A stretch of 64,000 nt of DNA from positions 124,001 to 188,000 of the forward strand of contig CAVOFV010000005.1 of assembly GCA_963695085.1 (NCBI GenBank), written 5' to 3'. A program made the translations under genes and the position numbers. The notes beneath the pieces were generated by a model. It searched no databases and was not told the origin of the DNA. It saw only the letters and a program-made list of their open reading frames with translations. The DNA is from SG8-30 sp963695085. GTDB taxonomy: Bacteria; Pseudomonadota; Gammaproteobacteria; Steroidobacterales; Steroidobacteraceae. Below, piece after piece: positions 15,126 through 26,486 of the stretch. How positions within the stretch are numbered: position 1 is the first letter of the stretch; the number at the start of each line of letters is the position of its first letter.

Positions 15126-16123
15126 CAGCGAACCAGCCATCGAGCGCGCCGATCGAGTCGGCCCACCAGGATTTCAGTGCGCTGCGCGCCGCGCTCGAGC
15201 GCGTCATCGTCGGCCAGCAGGACGTCATCGCGAACCTCGTGACGGCGTTCTTCGCGGGTGGACACGTGCTGCTCGAGGGCCTGCCGGGACTCGGCAAGAC
15301 GCACCTCGCCAAGGCGTTGTCGGGCGCGCTCGGCCTGCAGTCGGCGCGCATCCAGTGCACGCCCGACCTGATGCCCTCCGACATCACCGGTACGGAGATC
15401 CTGGATTCCGAACGGCGCGACGGGCAGGCGTTTGCCTTCCGGCGCGGCCCGATCTTCGCGCAACTCGTGCTGGTCGACGAGATCAACCGCGCCACGCCGC
15501 GCACCCAGGCGGCGTTGCTCGAGGCGATGCAGGAGCTGCAGGTGACCTACGCCGGCACGCGCCACCCGCTGCCGACGCCGTTCTGCGTCATCGCGACCCA
15601 GAACCCGATCGAACTGGAGGGCACGTTCCCGCTGCCGGAGGCGCAGCTTGACCGCTTCCTCTTCAAGCTCAAGATCGAGTATCCCTCAGCCGCGTCCTTG
15701 CGCGGCATGCTCGACGTGTCGCTGGACGCCGAGCCGTCCGACACGCTGGAGGCATTGCTGCCGCCGTCACGCATCGCGGAGCTGGCCGCCATCTGCCGCG
15801 GCGTGCTCGTGACCGAGGCCTGCAAGCAGGCAGCCATCGCACTGGTCGTGGCGACCCAGCCGTCGGCCGGCGGCGGTGACAGCCTGGCCGCTCAGCACCT
15901 GCGCTATGGTGCGAGCCCGCGCGCCCTGCAGGCGCTGCTGCGTTCGGCACGGGTGCGCGCCGTCATGGCCGGTCGCGCACAGCTCGATTTCGCGGACCTC
16001 GAGGCAGTCGCGGTCTCCACCCTGCGTCATCGCGTGCTGCTCAAGCTCGAGAGCGAACTCGAGGGCGTGGCCATCGACCCGCTGCTCGAGGGGATCGTGC
16101 GGACATGGCGAGCACGGACCTGA
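15122..16123 (+). CDS. MoxR-family AAA+ ATPase
   Basis: 333 residues from GTG 15122, overlapping the previous stop by 4 bp. Walker A is GLPGLGKTH near residue 60, Walker B LVLVDEINRA near 118, sensor 1 ATQNPIE near 160, and the arginine-finger region PEAQLDRFLFKL follows; a C-terminal helical lid domain completes it. MoxR ATPases act as chaperones that mature or remodel partner proteins carrying VWA domains. Here the partners are encoded right behind it: a DUF58 protein, a BatA-like protein and a large VWA protein. Cytoplasmic. The 3' end overlaps the DUF58 gene by 19 bp. Confidence 0.93.
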   Translation: MTANQPSSAPIESAHQDFSALRAALERVIVGQQDVIANLVTAFFAGGHVLLEGLPGLGKTHLAKALSGALGLQSARIQCTPDLMPSDITGTEILDSERRDGQAFAFRRGPIFAQLVLVDEINRATPRTQAALLEAMQELQVTYAGTRHPLPTPFCVIATQNPIELEGTFPLPEAQLDRFLFKLKIEYPSAASLRGMLDVSLDAEPSDTLEALLPPSRIAELAAICRGVLVTEACKQAAIALVVATQPSAGGGDSLAAQHLRYGASPRALQALLRSARVRAVMAGRAQLDFADLEAVAVSTLRHRVLLKLESELEGVAIDPLLEGIVRTWRART

Positions 16124-17001
16124 CTGCCGGGCCACTGGTCGCCGGGCCCGAGCTCAGGAGCTTCGCACGGCTCGCGGGCCGACTCTTCGTCGAGCCGACC
16201 GGACGCCAGGGCGGCACGCGTTCGCTGCGCCGCCAGCGCGGGCCCGGCCTGCAATACCTCGATCACCGCGACTACATGGCCGGCGACGACCTGCGCTGGG
16301 TCAACTGGCCGCAGACGGCACGTCTCGGCCGGCCCATCGTGCGCCAGTTCCAGCGCGAGGCGGCGACCGACTGGATGGTGTGTGTCGACGCCAGCTCGTC
16401 GATGGTCGCGGTGGGCGACGAAAAGTGGCGGCGCGCGCAACAGGCCGCAGTGGCCGTTGTCTACACCCTGCTCGAACTCGGCCACCGCGCCGGGCTGTTG
16501 ATCTACGGGCCCGGCGTCGAGGCGGTCTGCCCGCCCGGACGCGGGCAGTCGCATTTCGCCGGCATCGACCGCATGCTGCGCTCGCACCCGCCACGTGCCG
16601 CCGGATCCGTCGCGGTGCTCGGCAGTTGCCTGCGGCAGTTGCGCGGTGCGGCGGCGGCGTTCGTCATCAGCGATTTTCTGGGCGACGCGGCCACCCAGCG
16701 CGACCTCGGCCTGCTGCGTCGCGCCTGCGCCGTGGTCCACGCCCTGCAGCTGCTGAGCCCGCCCGAACTGTGCCTGCCCGGCGCCGGCCCGGTCGAACTG
16801 ATCGACGTGGAGCATGGCGCGCGCCGTCCGTACGTGATCTACCCGGGCCACGAGACCGCGGCGCAGCGACACGCGCAGGCGTACGTGCGGCGCCTGCGTT
16901 CCTTCTGCGCCGGTGGCGGCATCACCTTCAGCCAGGCCAGCACGTCGCTCAGCTGGCAGCGGGCCCTGCTGCGGCATCTCGGCGGGACCGCGGCCAGATG
17001 A
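16105..17001 (+). CDS. DUF58 domain protein (VWA-like)
   Basis: 298 residues. The DUF58 signature YMAGDDLRWVNWPQTAR lies near residues 55-71, followed by a VWA-like core with a DASSSM metal site (DxSxS) near 93. The C-terminal part has a second alpha/beta segment with FVISDFLGD. DUF58 proteins pair with MoxR ATPases in many bacteria, and the genes here overlap by 19 bp. No membrane segment is visible, so it is probably cytoplasmic at the membrane face of the complex. The stop overlaps the next ATG (16998). Confidence 0.88.
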   Translation: MASTDLTAGPLVAGPELRSFARLAGRLFVEPTGRQGGTRSLRRQRGPGLQYLDHRDYMAGDDLRWVNWPQTARLGRPIVRQFQREAATDWMVCVDASSSMVAVGDEKWRRAQQAAVAVVYTLLELGHRAGLLIYGPGVEAVCPPGRGQSHFAGIDRMLRSHPPRAAGSVAVLGSCLRQLRGAAAAFVISDFLGDAATQRDLGLLRRACAVVHALQLLSPPELCLPGAGPVELIDVEHGARRPYVIYPGHETAAQRHAQAYVRRLRSFCAGGGITFSQASTSLSWQRALLRHLGGTAAR

Positions 17002-18578
17002 TCTCGCTGGCGGCGCCGGCGTGGCTCGCGGGCCTGCTGTGGCTGCCGGTCCTGCTGTGGCTGCACCGCAATTCCAGCCGCGGCCGGTCCCTGCACGTCT
17101 CGAGCCTGGTGCTGTGGCCCGCGGCCGTGCCGCACGATCCGGCCAGCGAGGCACGCGAGCGCCGGCCGCCGGATGTCGCCTGGCTGCGCCGCGCGTTCAT
17201 CGTGGTGATGCTGCTGCTGGCTCTGGCTGGCCCGGTACTGCGCACGCCGCCACAAGCGGTCACTGTGTGGCTCGACGATTCGATCAGCATGTCTGCTCGC
17301 GAGGCCTCGGGGTCGCGCCTCGAACTCGCCATCACCGAGCTCGACCGGCTGCTGGCCGGGCGCCTTGCGCAGGACGTCGTGGTCCATCCGTTGAGCGATC
17401 CGTCGCAGGCCTGGCGTCTCGACGAACTGCGGGCGCGGCTTGGCTCGCGCAATGGCGCGGAGCCGGGCGAGCCCGTGCTGCCCGTGCCCGAAAGCCTGCG
17501 CGGCGATACAGAACACTGGCTCGTGACCGACGCTGCCGACCGGCAGGTCAACGACTGGTCGCGCCGGGCGCCGCTCGGCCGCATCGTGCAGGCAGGATCC
17601 GCGGCCGCGAACGTGGCGCTGGTGGGCCTGTCGGCGCGCGCCGCGCTGGCCGGGGGCGGGCGCCATGCGGTGCAGATGCTGGTGCTCAACCTGGGCACGG
17701 CGCCCGTGCAACGCCGGCTCGAACTGGCTGGCGACGGCCATCCGCTGTGGGCGGCCGAGGCCAACCTCGAGCCCGGCCGGATCCAGCGGTTCGAGACCGA
17801 GATCGGCTCGCTGCCCGCGTCGCTGCAGGCCAGCCTGACGCCGGCGGATGCACTCGACCTGGACGATGCGATCGTGCTCGCCGGCGCGGCGGCGGCGCCA
17901 CTGCCTGTCACGCTCGATGCGCGCTGCCCGGACGCGCTGCAGGCCGCGGTGCGCGCGCATCCGTCGGTCCGCATCGTGGCGGCAGCCGGCGAGGCAGGGC
18001 TCGACGTCGATTGCAGCGATCGCGCAGCGCAAGCGCCGGTGCCGCGCCTGCTGCTGCGCCCCGTGCTGCAAGGCCGGCCCATCGCGCACACACCGGTCTG
18101 GCACTCTGCTGCGGGCGCCGCAGGCAGCGTGGCGCTCGATGCCCGCTGGCTCGCGACCCCGGCCGCGTCACTGCCGGTCGGCCGCGACGACACCGTGCTG
18201 TTCGGCAGCCGGGACGATCCGCTCATCGTGCGCCGCGCGACGCAGCCTGCGATCATCGAGTCCGCGCTCGACCTCGGGCACCGCGGATTCAGCGCCGAAC
18301 CGCAATATCCTCTGTTCGTCTCGGCACTGCTGGAACTCGCTGCCGGGAGGCCATTGCTCGAGCACGTCGCCTCGACAGGACGGACTGCGGAAGGTTCGAA
18401 CATCGCGCCGCGCGCCTGGCTCGAGGCGAACACACAAGTCGCCGCATCGATGGTCGCGACCCGCGACCTGTCGGCTTGGTTCCTGTGGCCGGCCCTGCTG
18501 GCGCTGCTGTGGGAGATCATCTCGGCAGCGCGCACGGTGATCGTCGCGGGCGGCTACTACCGGGGCGGCCGCGCATGA
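16998..18578 (+). CDS. BatA-like membrane protein with VWA-type metal site
   Basis: 526 residues. The N-terminal BatA/aerotolerance region has a first membrane helix (about 5-20, LAAPAWLAGLLWLPVLLWL), the segment SLHVSSLVLWP, and a second helix near 65-85. A VWA-like core follows with VTVWLDDSISMS (DxSxS) near 92-103. The middle is a mixed alpha/beta periplasmic region, and a last hydrophobic helix is near 495-515 (FLWPALLALLWEII). BatA-type proteins were first linked to aerotolerance in Bacteroides, but the general role is poorly known. Coupled by ATGA overlaps on both sides. Confidence 0.8.
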   Translation: MISLAAPAWLAGLLWLPVLLWLHRNSSRGRSLHVSSLVLWPAAVPHDPASEARERRPPDVAWLRRAFIVVMLLLALAGPVLRTPPQAVTVWLDDSISMSAREASGSRLELAITELDRLLAGRLAQDVVVHPLSDPSQAWRLDELRARLGSRNGAEPGEPVLPVPESLRGDTEHWLVTDAADRQVNDWSRRAPLGRIVQAGSAAANVALVGLSARAALAGGGRHAVQMLVLNLGTAPVQRRLELAGDGHPLWAAEANLEPGRIQRFETEIGSLPASLQASLTPADALDLDDAIVLAGAAAAPLPVTLDARCPDALQAAVRAHPSVRIVAAAGEAGLDVDCSDRAAQAPVPRLLLRPVLQGRPIAHTPVWHSAAGAAGSVALDARWLATPAASLPVGRDDTVLFGSRDDPLIVRRATQPAIIESALDLGHRGFSAEPQYPLFVSALLELAAGRPLLEHVASTGRTAEGSNIAPRAWLEANTQVAASMVATRDLSAWFLWPALLALLWEIISAARTVIVAGGYYRGGRA

Positions 18579-21043
18579 TGCCGCGCCTGGCCGCCGCGAC
18601 GGCTTCCTTGCTGCTGCGCGTGCTGGCCGGCATCGCGCTGCTCGTCGCCTGCCTCGCGCCGTCGAGTGTCGCGCGCGACCGTCTGCCGGACCTGATCGTG
18701 CTGGCCGACCGCTCGCCCGGGCTGCCGGCGGCACAGGCCGACGTCGCTCTCGCGTCGCTGACCGGGCAGGCCCGGCGCGACAATCCCTCGGGTCAGGTCG
18801 TGATCATCGACTACGGCGCCGTTGCAGCGACCACCGGCTCGTCCCTGCCCGGCATGGCCAGGGATCTCGAAGAGGCGATCTGGTCTGCGCTCGCCGCGCG
18901 CGACCGCAGCCGCGGCAGCGTCCTCGTCGCAGTGACCGACGGTCACGACGCGGGCGGCGATCCTGCGCGCGCGCTCGCCGCCGCGCGCGATGTGCAGGTG
19001 CCGGCCTGGTGGTGGCCGGTCGTGCGGACCGCACCGGACGTGCAGTTCAGTTCCGTGTCGGCTCCGGCAACGGTGCGCCTCGGCCAGCGCGTGCCCATCG
19101 TCGCGGAACTCGTGGCGACGCGCGCGCTGGACGCTGCACTCGTCGCCGGCACGCCGGACGGCCAGCGACAATCGCAGCTGGTCACGCTGCAGCCAGGCCG
19201 GCCGGCGATGGTGCAGCTCGAGCTGGAGGCCGTGCATCGCGGTGCGATGATGGTCGAACTGGCTGTCGAGGAGTCCGGGGCCGGGGCGCCGCTCGCCGCG
19301 CGCGAGTTGCTCGTGGATGTCGTCGGTCCCGCGAGGATCGCGTACGTGGGGCGCGGACCGGGCGTGCTGGGCCAGAGTCTCGCGCGCGGCAGTTTCGAGG
19401 TCGAGTCGATCGACCCGCGGCGTGCGCCGGCCACGGCGGGCGCGCTGGCGCAGCACTCGCTGGTCGTGCTGGACGACGTCGCGGTGCACGAGGCGCCCGG
19501 GCCGTTCTGGACGGCGCTGGTCGCGGCGGTTCGCGAGCATGGCCTCGGGCTGATCGTGCTGGGCGGGCCGGAGTCGTTCGGATCGGGCGGATATCGCGAC
19601 TCGCCGCTAGAGTCCATCCTGCCGGTGCTGTCCGAGCCGGCGGCGCTCGAATCACCGGCGACCGTCGTGTTCGTCGTCGACAAGTCGGGCAGCATGGGCC
19701 GATCGAGCCTCGCGCTCGACCGGCTCGCGCATGCGCGAGCCGCGGTCATCGAGACCGCGCGGACCCTGGCCGGGCAGGACCGGGCGGCGCTGATCGTCTT
19801 TGACACGAAGCCGCGCGTGCTGGTGCCACCCGGCTCCGCCGGCGACGTGCGAGCCGCGTTCGCGCAGCCCTGGCCCGTATCGGCGGGCGGCGGCACGCAG
19901 CTGGCGCCCGCGCTCGAGGCCGCCGCCGGACTGCTTGCCGCCGAGCCGGGCGAGGGGCGCATCGTGGTGCTGGTCACCGACGGGTTCCTGGCGGGCGAAC
20001 CGATCGACGCGATCCGGACGCGGCTCGCCGGACTCGGGACCAGCCTGGTGGTGCTGGCGATCGGCGTGGACGCGAACATCGCCGAACTCGAGAGTCTCAC
20101 GACGGCGACCCGGGGCACGCTGTTGCGCGTTGCCGAGGTCGCCGAGTTGCCGGTCCTGATGCGTCTTGGATTGCAACGCCTGCGCGCCCGCGTCAGCACG
20201 GAGCGTACGCCGGTCACCCAGCGCGTGGCGCTGCCGTTTCACGCGCTGCGCGACGGTCCGTGGCCCGCCGTGTCCGCCTACGCGGTGACCCGCATGCGCC
20301 CCGGCGCGACCGTGTACCTGACCGCCGGCTCCGGCGATCCGGTGCTGGCGGCCTGGCATGCGGGCAGCGGCCGCGTCGTCGCGCTCACGGCCGGCCTGGG
20401 TCCATGGACGCCGCAGTGGACGGCGTGGTCACGCTGGCCGGTCCTGGCCGGCGGCCTGGCTGGCTGGGTCGATGGCCGCCAGGGCGAGGCGAGCCTGAGG
20501 CTCGCGATTGCGAGCGACGGGCCTGCGCTCCGGTTCACGGTCGATGCCGCCGATGACGGCCGCTGGTCCGGCGGCGCAGCCCCGGTGCTGCACCTGCTGG
20601 CGCCGTCCGGCCGCGTGCTCGAACTGACGCCGGCAGCGGCGGGCCCGGGCCGCTACACGGTTGGGCTCGAGCGGCCGGAATTCGGGTCCTACACTGTCAC
20701 GGCCATCGCCGGTGAAGCCCGCGTGCGCCGCTTGTATCTGCACGAGGATCGCGCGGTCGCCTCGCGGACCGGACCCGGGCCGGCCGCCCGGGCATGGCGC
20801 GAGGCAGGTCTCGTGCGCAGCTGGCCGGTCGACGGTGTCGCGGGTGTCGGCAAGGTCGCGGGCGATGCGGTCTCGACGCGCCGGACGCTGGTGGCGCTTG
20901 CCCTGTCGATGCTGCTGCTCGGGCTCGTGATCGACTACCGCGGCAGCCTGCTGGCGATCTGGCCGGGTATGCGCCGGCGGATTGGCGGCTTCTTTGGCCT
21001 GCGCAAGCAGTTGCGCCGGTTCGCATCATGGTCGCGGCCGTAG
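18575..21043 (+). CDS. Large VWA-domain membrane protein
   Basis: 822 residues from ATG 18575 (a second ATG follows directly at 18578). N-terminal signal or anchor about 10-32. A first alpha/beta domain has VTDGHDAGG near 130, then a beta domain, then an amidotransferase-like segment (GLGLIVLGGPESFGSGGY near 330). The main VWA domain has the metal site VDKSGSMG near 372 and VLVTDGFL near 472. The C-terminus has another beta region and one membrane helix (LALSMLLLGLVIDY) before a basic cytoplasmic tail. The mix of amidotransferase-like and VWA domains is typical for the last gene of MoxR-DUF58-BatA operons. Last gene of the coupled operon. Confidence 0.85.
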   Translation: MMPRLAAATASLLLRVLAGIALLVACLAPSSVARDRLPDLIVLADRSPGLPAAQADVALASLTGQARRDNPSGQVVIIDYGAVAATTGSSLPGMARDLEEAIWSALAARDRSRGSVLVAVTDGHDAGGDPARALAAARDVQVPAWWWPVVRTAPDVQFSSVSAPATVRLGQRVPIVAELVATRALDAALVAGTPDGQRQSQLVTLQPGRPAMVQLELEAVHRGAMMVELAVEESGAGAPLAARELLVDVVGPARIAYVGRGPGVLGQSLARGSFEVESIDPRRAPATAGALAQHSLVVLDDVAVHEAPGPFWTALVAAVREHGLGLIVLGGPESFGSGGYRDSPLESILPVLSEPAALESPATVVFVVDKSGSMGRSSLALDRLAHARAAVIETARTLAGQDRAALIVFDTKPRVLVPPGSAGDVRAAFAQPWPVSAGGGTQLAPALEAAAGLLAAEPGEGRIVVLVTDGFLAGEPIDAIRTRLAGLGTSLVVLAIGVDANIAELESLTTATRGTLLRVAEVAELPVLMRLGLQRLRARVSTERTPVTQRVALPFHALRDGPWPAVSAYAVTRMRPGATVYLTAGSGDPVLAAWHAGSGRVVALTAGLGPWTPQWTAWSRWPVLAGGLAGWVDGRQGEASLRLAIASDGPALRFTVDAADDGRWSGGAAPVLHLLAPSGRVLELTPAAAGPGRYTVGLERPEFGSYTVTAIAGEARVRRLYLHEDRAVASRTGPGPAARAWREAGLVRSWPVDGVAGVGKVAGDAVSTRRTLVALALSMLLLGLVIDYRGSLLAIWPGMRRRIGGFFGLRKQLRRFASWSRP

Positions 21044-21349
21044 CCCGTATGGCAGCGTGTGCCGGGACGGCGCCGTGCGTCCTGGACGGCGATGCACCGG
21101 CGCCAGGCGGCCGCGGCCGTGCTCTCGTGGCTGGCGCCACGCAACGTCCTTGCCAACGAAGTAAGATCGGCCGGGGAGCGGCAAGCGGCCATGAATCGGT
21201 TCGCCGCCAGGTACGGCGATTGGTTCGCGAGCGCCGAGCGGTGAAGCCCACCTCACAAACAGCAGACGTGGCGCGTCATTCCGTCCCTGCTGCCTGAATC
21301 CCGGATTCCCGACGGCTGAGTGAGCAGAGCCAACTCGAGGAGGAACAGC
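21044..21349. other. Intergenic stretch between the VWA gene and nhaC
   Basis: About 300 bp. A 61-codon frame at 21059-21244 (from 21092, MHRRQAAAAVLSW and on) has normal codon use for this genome but no ribosome site or recognisable domain; it may be a small gene or a remnant. The end of the stretch carries the GAGGAGGA ribosome site of nhaC (21337-21344). No clear terminator was seen after the VWA gene. Confidence 0.4.
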
Positions 21350-22821
21350 TTGACGAAGAGAACGACAAGAACGCCGGGCCTGGGGATCTCGCTGGTCCCC
21401 GTCCTCGTCCTGATCGCCACGCTCTACTACACCATCGTCGTACTGGATGGCTCGGGCCACATCCCCCTCATCATCGGGGCGATGGTCGCCTCGGCCATCT
21501 CCGGCAGCGCCCTTGGCATGTCGTGGGATGAGATCCAGAAAGGCCTGACCGCGGGAATCGTCACGGCCCTTCCCGCGATCCTGATCCTCATCGTTGTCGG
21601 ACTGCTCATCGGGGTGTGGATCGCCAGCGGCGTGGTGCCGGTCATGATCTTCTACGGGCTGAAAATCCTTGCGCCGGGATACTTCCTGGTGGCGACCTGC
21701 GTGATCTGTGCCGTGATCTCGCTGGCCACCGGGTCCTCCTGGTCCACGGCGGCCACTGTCGGCCTCGCCATGATGGGAGTGGGCCAGGCGCTTGGAATCC
21801 CGGCAGGCATGACGGCGGGCGCAGTCGTGTCGGGCGCCTACTTCGGCGACAAGATGTCGCCGCTCTCCGACACGACGAACCTGGCCCCGGCCGTGGCGGG
21901 CACCCAGCTTTTCACCCACATCCGCCACATGGTCTACACGACCGTGCCCGCCCTCGTCCTGGCCCTCATCCTGTACGCCGTCATCGGGATCCTGCGGCCG
22001 GCGTCGGGATCGGTGGAGACTCCCGAGTACCTGCTGATGCTCTCGACGCTTACGGCGTCCTTCAACCTGACGCCGTGGCTGCTGATCGCCCCGGCGGCCG
22101 TGCTGTTCCTGGTCTGGAAGAAGACACCGGCACTGCCCGCCCTGGTGATTGGCGTCGTGACAGGAGCGGTTCTCCTGGTCGTCTTCCAGTGGGAGGCGGG
22201 CGCGGGGTGGGCCTCGATAGCAGGCCGCGTGGTGGAGTCCCTGTACAGCGGCTATGTGAGTGAAACCGGCGTGGCGAGTGTCGACGGGCTGCTGACCCGG
22301 GGGGACTCACCGACATGCTCGAGACCATCGCCCTCATCATCGTGGCGCTGGCTTTCGGCGGGATCATGGAGGCGTCGGGCATGCTGGAGCGCCTGGCCTA
22401 TGCCATCCTGACGGTGGCCCACTCCACCGGCTCACTGATCGCGGTGACCCTGTTCAGCTGTCTCGGCATGAACGTGCTCGCGTCGGACCAGTACCTCGCC
22501 ATCATCGTGCCGGGCCGGATGTACCGCGCGGCCTACCTGCGGCGGGGCCTGCATCCGAAGAACCTGTCGCGGGCGCTCGAGGATTCGGCAACGCTCACCT
22601 CGCCGCTGATTCCGTGGAACACCTGCGGCGCCTACATGTCGGGCGTCCTGGGCGTGAGTTCCTTCACCTACCTGCCCTTCGCATTCCTCAACCTGCTGTC
22701 GCCGATGATCTCGATGTTCTACGGGTTCACCGGCATCACCATCCAGAAGATCGAGGACGACCCGGATTCCGTGGTGGGAATCACGGATGAAGAGCTGGCA
22801 GGCAGGGAACCGGGACGCTGA
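21350..22821 (+). pseudogene. nhaC: NhaC-family Na+/H+ antiporter, split by a one-base frameshift
   Basis: The gene encodes a polytopic antiporter that exchanges external protons for internal sodium in the inner membrane. A TTG at 21350 with GAGGAGGA just upstream is the best start. Frame 1 runs with clear NhaC features (TGSSWSTAATVGLAMMGVG; GAYFGDKMSPLSDTTNLAP) to about 22304. Homology then continues in another frame from 22315 (MLETIALIIVALAFGG) to 22821. The switch falls on a run of six G (22299-22304); a seventh G would restore one 490-residue protein of normal length (LLTRGGLTDMLETI). Either a recent mutation, a phase-variable G tract or a sequencing error. Everything else in both halves looks well preserved. 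Confidence 0.85.
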
Positions 22822-22854
22822 ACCGGGACGCCGGTCCCGGTGATGCGGCAAACG

Positions 22855-22876
22855 AAAGGCCCCTTGCGGGGCCTTT
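22855..22876. terminator. Bidirectional intrinsic terminator between nhaC and hppA
   Basis: A 9-bp stem AAAGGCCCC / GGGGCCTTT with a TTGC loop, followed by T-rich sequence on both strands (TCTCATTTC on plus, CGTTTGCC on minus). It lies between convergent genes and can end both transcripts. Confidence 0.8.
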
Positions 22877-22932
22877 CTCATTTCACCAGATGCGATGACG
22901 GGTGACCCGCCGGCGCAATGTGCCTCGAGCCG

Positions 22933-24975
<2,043 letters not shown>

Positions 24976-25030
24976 GGACCATCCTCCCCGGGAATTCTTC
25001 TTGGCGCCTGCGCCGTCACATAAACCAAAA

Positions 25031-25036
25031 ATTATA
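25031..25036 (-). promoter_or_regulatory. Candidate -10 box for hppA
   Basis: Minus-strand TATAAT overlapping the stop codon of the upstream gene and 56 bp ahead of the hppA start. No good -35 hexamer at 17 bp is visible, so this is tentative. Confidence 0.4.
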
Positions 25037-26315
25037 TCACGAAGTCCGTCTTCAGCTTGCGCCGCACGCGCGCCTTGCGCAGCGTCACGTAGCGCGGCAG
25101 GCCGCGCTCATAGGGCGGGTAATCCTCGCCTTCGATCAGCGGCTCCAGGTAGCGGCGGCACGCAGGCGTGATGCCGAAGCCGTCCGCGGTGATGAAGCTG
25201 CGCGGCACCATCTTTTCCTTGTTCGCGATGGCCGCAATCGGCGCGGCGCCGATCGTCCAGCGGTACGGCTTCGACGACTTGCGCACGATCACCGGCATGA
25301 CCGCGTTCTGGCCCTCGAGCGCGAACTCGACGGCGGCGCGGCCGACCGCATAGGCCTGCTCGACGTCGACCTTCGACGCGATGTGCCGCGCGGAACGCTG
25401 CAGGTAGTCGGCCAGCGCCCAGTGGTACTTGTAGCCGTGCGCGTCCTTGACCATCGCAGCGAGCGTCGGCGCGACGCCGCCCAGCTGCACGTGCCCGAAC
25501 GCGTCCTTGGTGCCCATGTCCGAGAGGAACCGGCCGTCGGCGTCGCGCACGCCTTCCGAAGCCACGACCACGCAGTAGCCGTAGCGTTCCACCGAGTCCC
25601 TGACACGCGCCAGGAAGCGCGGGCGGTCGAAGGCAATCTCGGGGAACAGGATGGCATGCGGCGCATCGCCGGCCTTGCTGCCGGCCAGTCCGCCGGCGGC
25701 GGCGATCCAGCCGGCATGCCGGCCCATCACCTCGAGAATGAAGACCTTGGTCGAGGTGCGCGCCATCGAGGCGACGTCCATTGCCGCCTCGCGCGTCGAG
25801 ACGGCGACATATTTCGCGACCGAGCCGAAACCGGGGCAGCAGTCGGTGACCGGCAGGTCGTTGTCCACCGTCTTCGGGATGCCGATGCAGACCACGTGAT
25901 GGCCCAGCTGGTCGCCCAACTGCGACAGCTTGAGCGCGGTGTCCATCGAGTCGTTGCCGCCGTTGTAGAAGAAGTAGCGGATATCGTGCGCGCGAAAGAC
26001 CTCGATCAGCCGCTCGTACTTGGCGCGGTCCTTGGCCAGGTCCTTGAGCTTGTAGCGCGCCGAGCCGAACGCGCCGGACGGCGTCCAGCGCAGGGCGCGG
26101 ATGTCGGCCGCACTCTCCTTGCCCGTGTCGATCAGGTCTTCGGTGAGCGCGCCGACGATGCCGTCGCGGCCCGCGTACAGCTTGCCGATCCTGGCGCGGT
26201 TGCGGCGGCAGGCGTCGATCACTCCCGCCGCGGAGGCGTTGATGACGGCGGTGACGCCGCCGGACTGGGCGTAGAACGCGTTGGGCTTGCGGGCCTTGCT
26301 GCGGGCGGCGGCCAT
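25032..26315 (-). CDS. pfp: Pyrophosphate-dependent 6-phosphofructokinase
   Basis: 427 residues. It interconverts fructose 6-phosphate and fructose 1,6-bisphosphate using PPi instead of ATP, reversibly, in the cytoplasm. The substrate motifs identify the PPi type: YNGGNDSMD near residue 116 (Asp where ATP enzymes have Gly) and PKTVDND near 150 (Lys where ATP enzymes have Gly). MGRHAGW near 197 and SEGVRD near 257 also fit the family. It lies 56 bp upstream of hppA on the same strand. Together they allow glycolysis to run on PPi and tie PPi level to the proton gradient. No ATP-dependent enzyme is seen in the window. Confidence 0.95.
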   Translation of the reverse strand: MAAARSKARKPNAFYAQSGGVTAVINASAAGVIDACRRNRARIGKLYAGRDGIVGALTEDLIDTGKESAADIRALRWTPSGAFGSARYKLKDLAKDRAKYERLIEVFRAHDIRYFFYNGGNDSMDTALKLSQLGDQLGHHVVCIGIPKTVDNDLPVTDCCPGFGSVAKYVAVSTREAAMDVASMARTSTKVFILEVMGRHAGWIAAAGGLAGSKAGDAPHAILFPEIAFDRPRFLARVRDSVERYGYCVVVASEGVRDADGRFLSDMGTKDAFGHVQLGGVAPTLAAMVKDAHGYKYHWALADYLQRSARHIASKVDVEQAYAVGRAAVEFALEGQNAVMPVIVRKSSKPYRWTIGAAPIAAIANKEKMVPRSFITADGFGITPACRRYLEPLIEGEDYPPYERGLPRYVTLRKARVRRKLKTDFVI

Positions 26316-26486
26316 GATCGTGCACCTTGCGTGAGGCGGGCGCGGGGCCCGTGCGGGGCGAAAGGATAGCCCAAGGGGGGCTCGCTACGCGCGGCCGAGT
26401 CCGGGAAATCCCGGTTTGACGCTGTGGCAGCGCGGGTGCAGCATTGGCGCCCCATTTCAGGCGCCGGCGCCTGCGCGAGGACCGAC

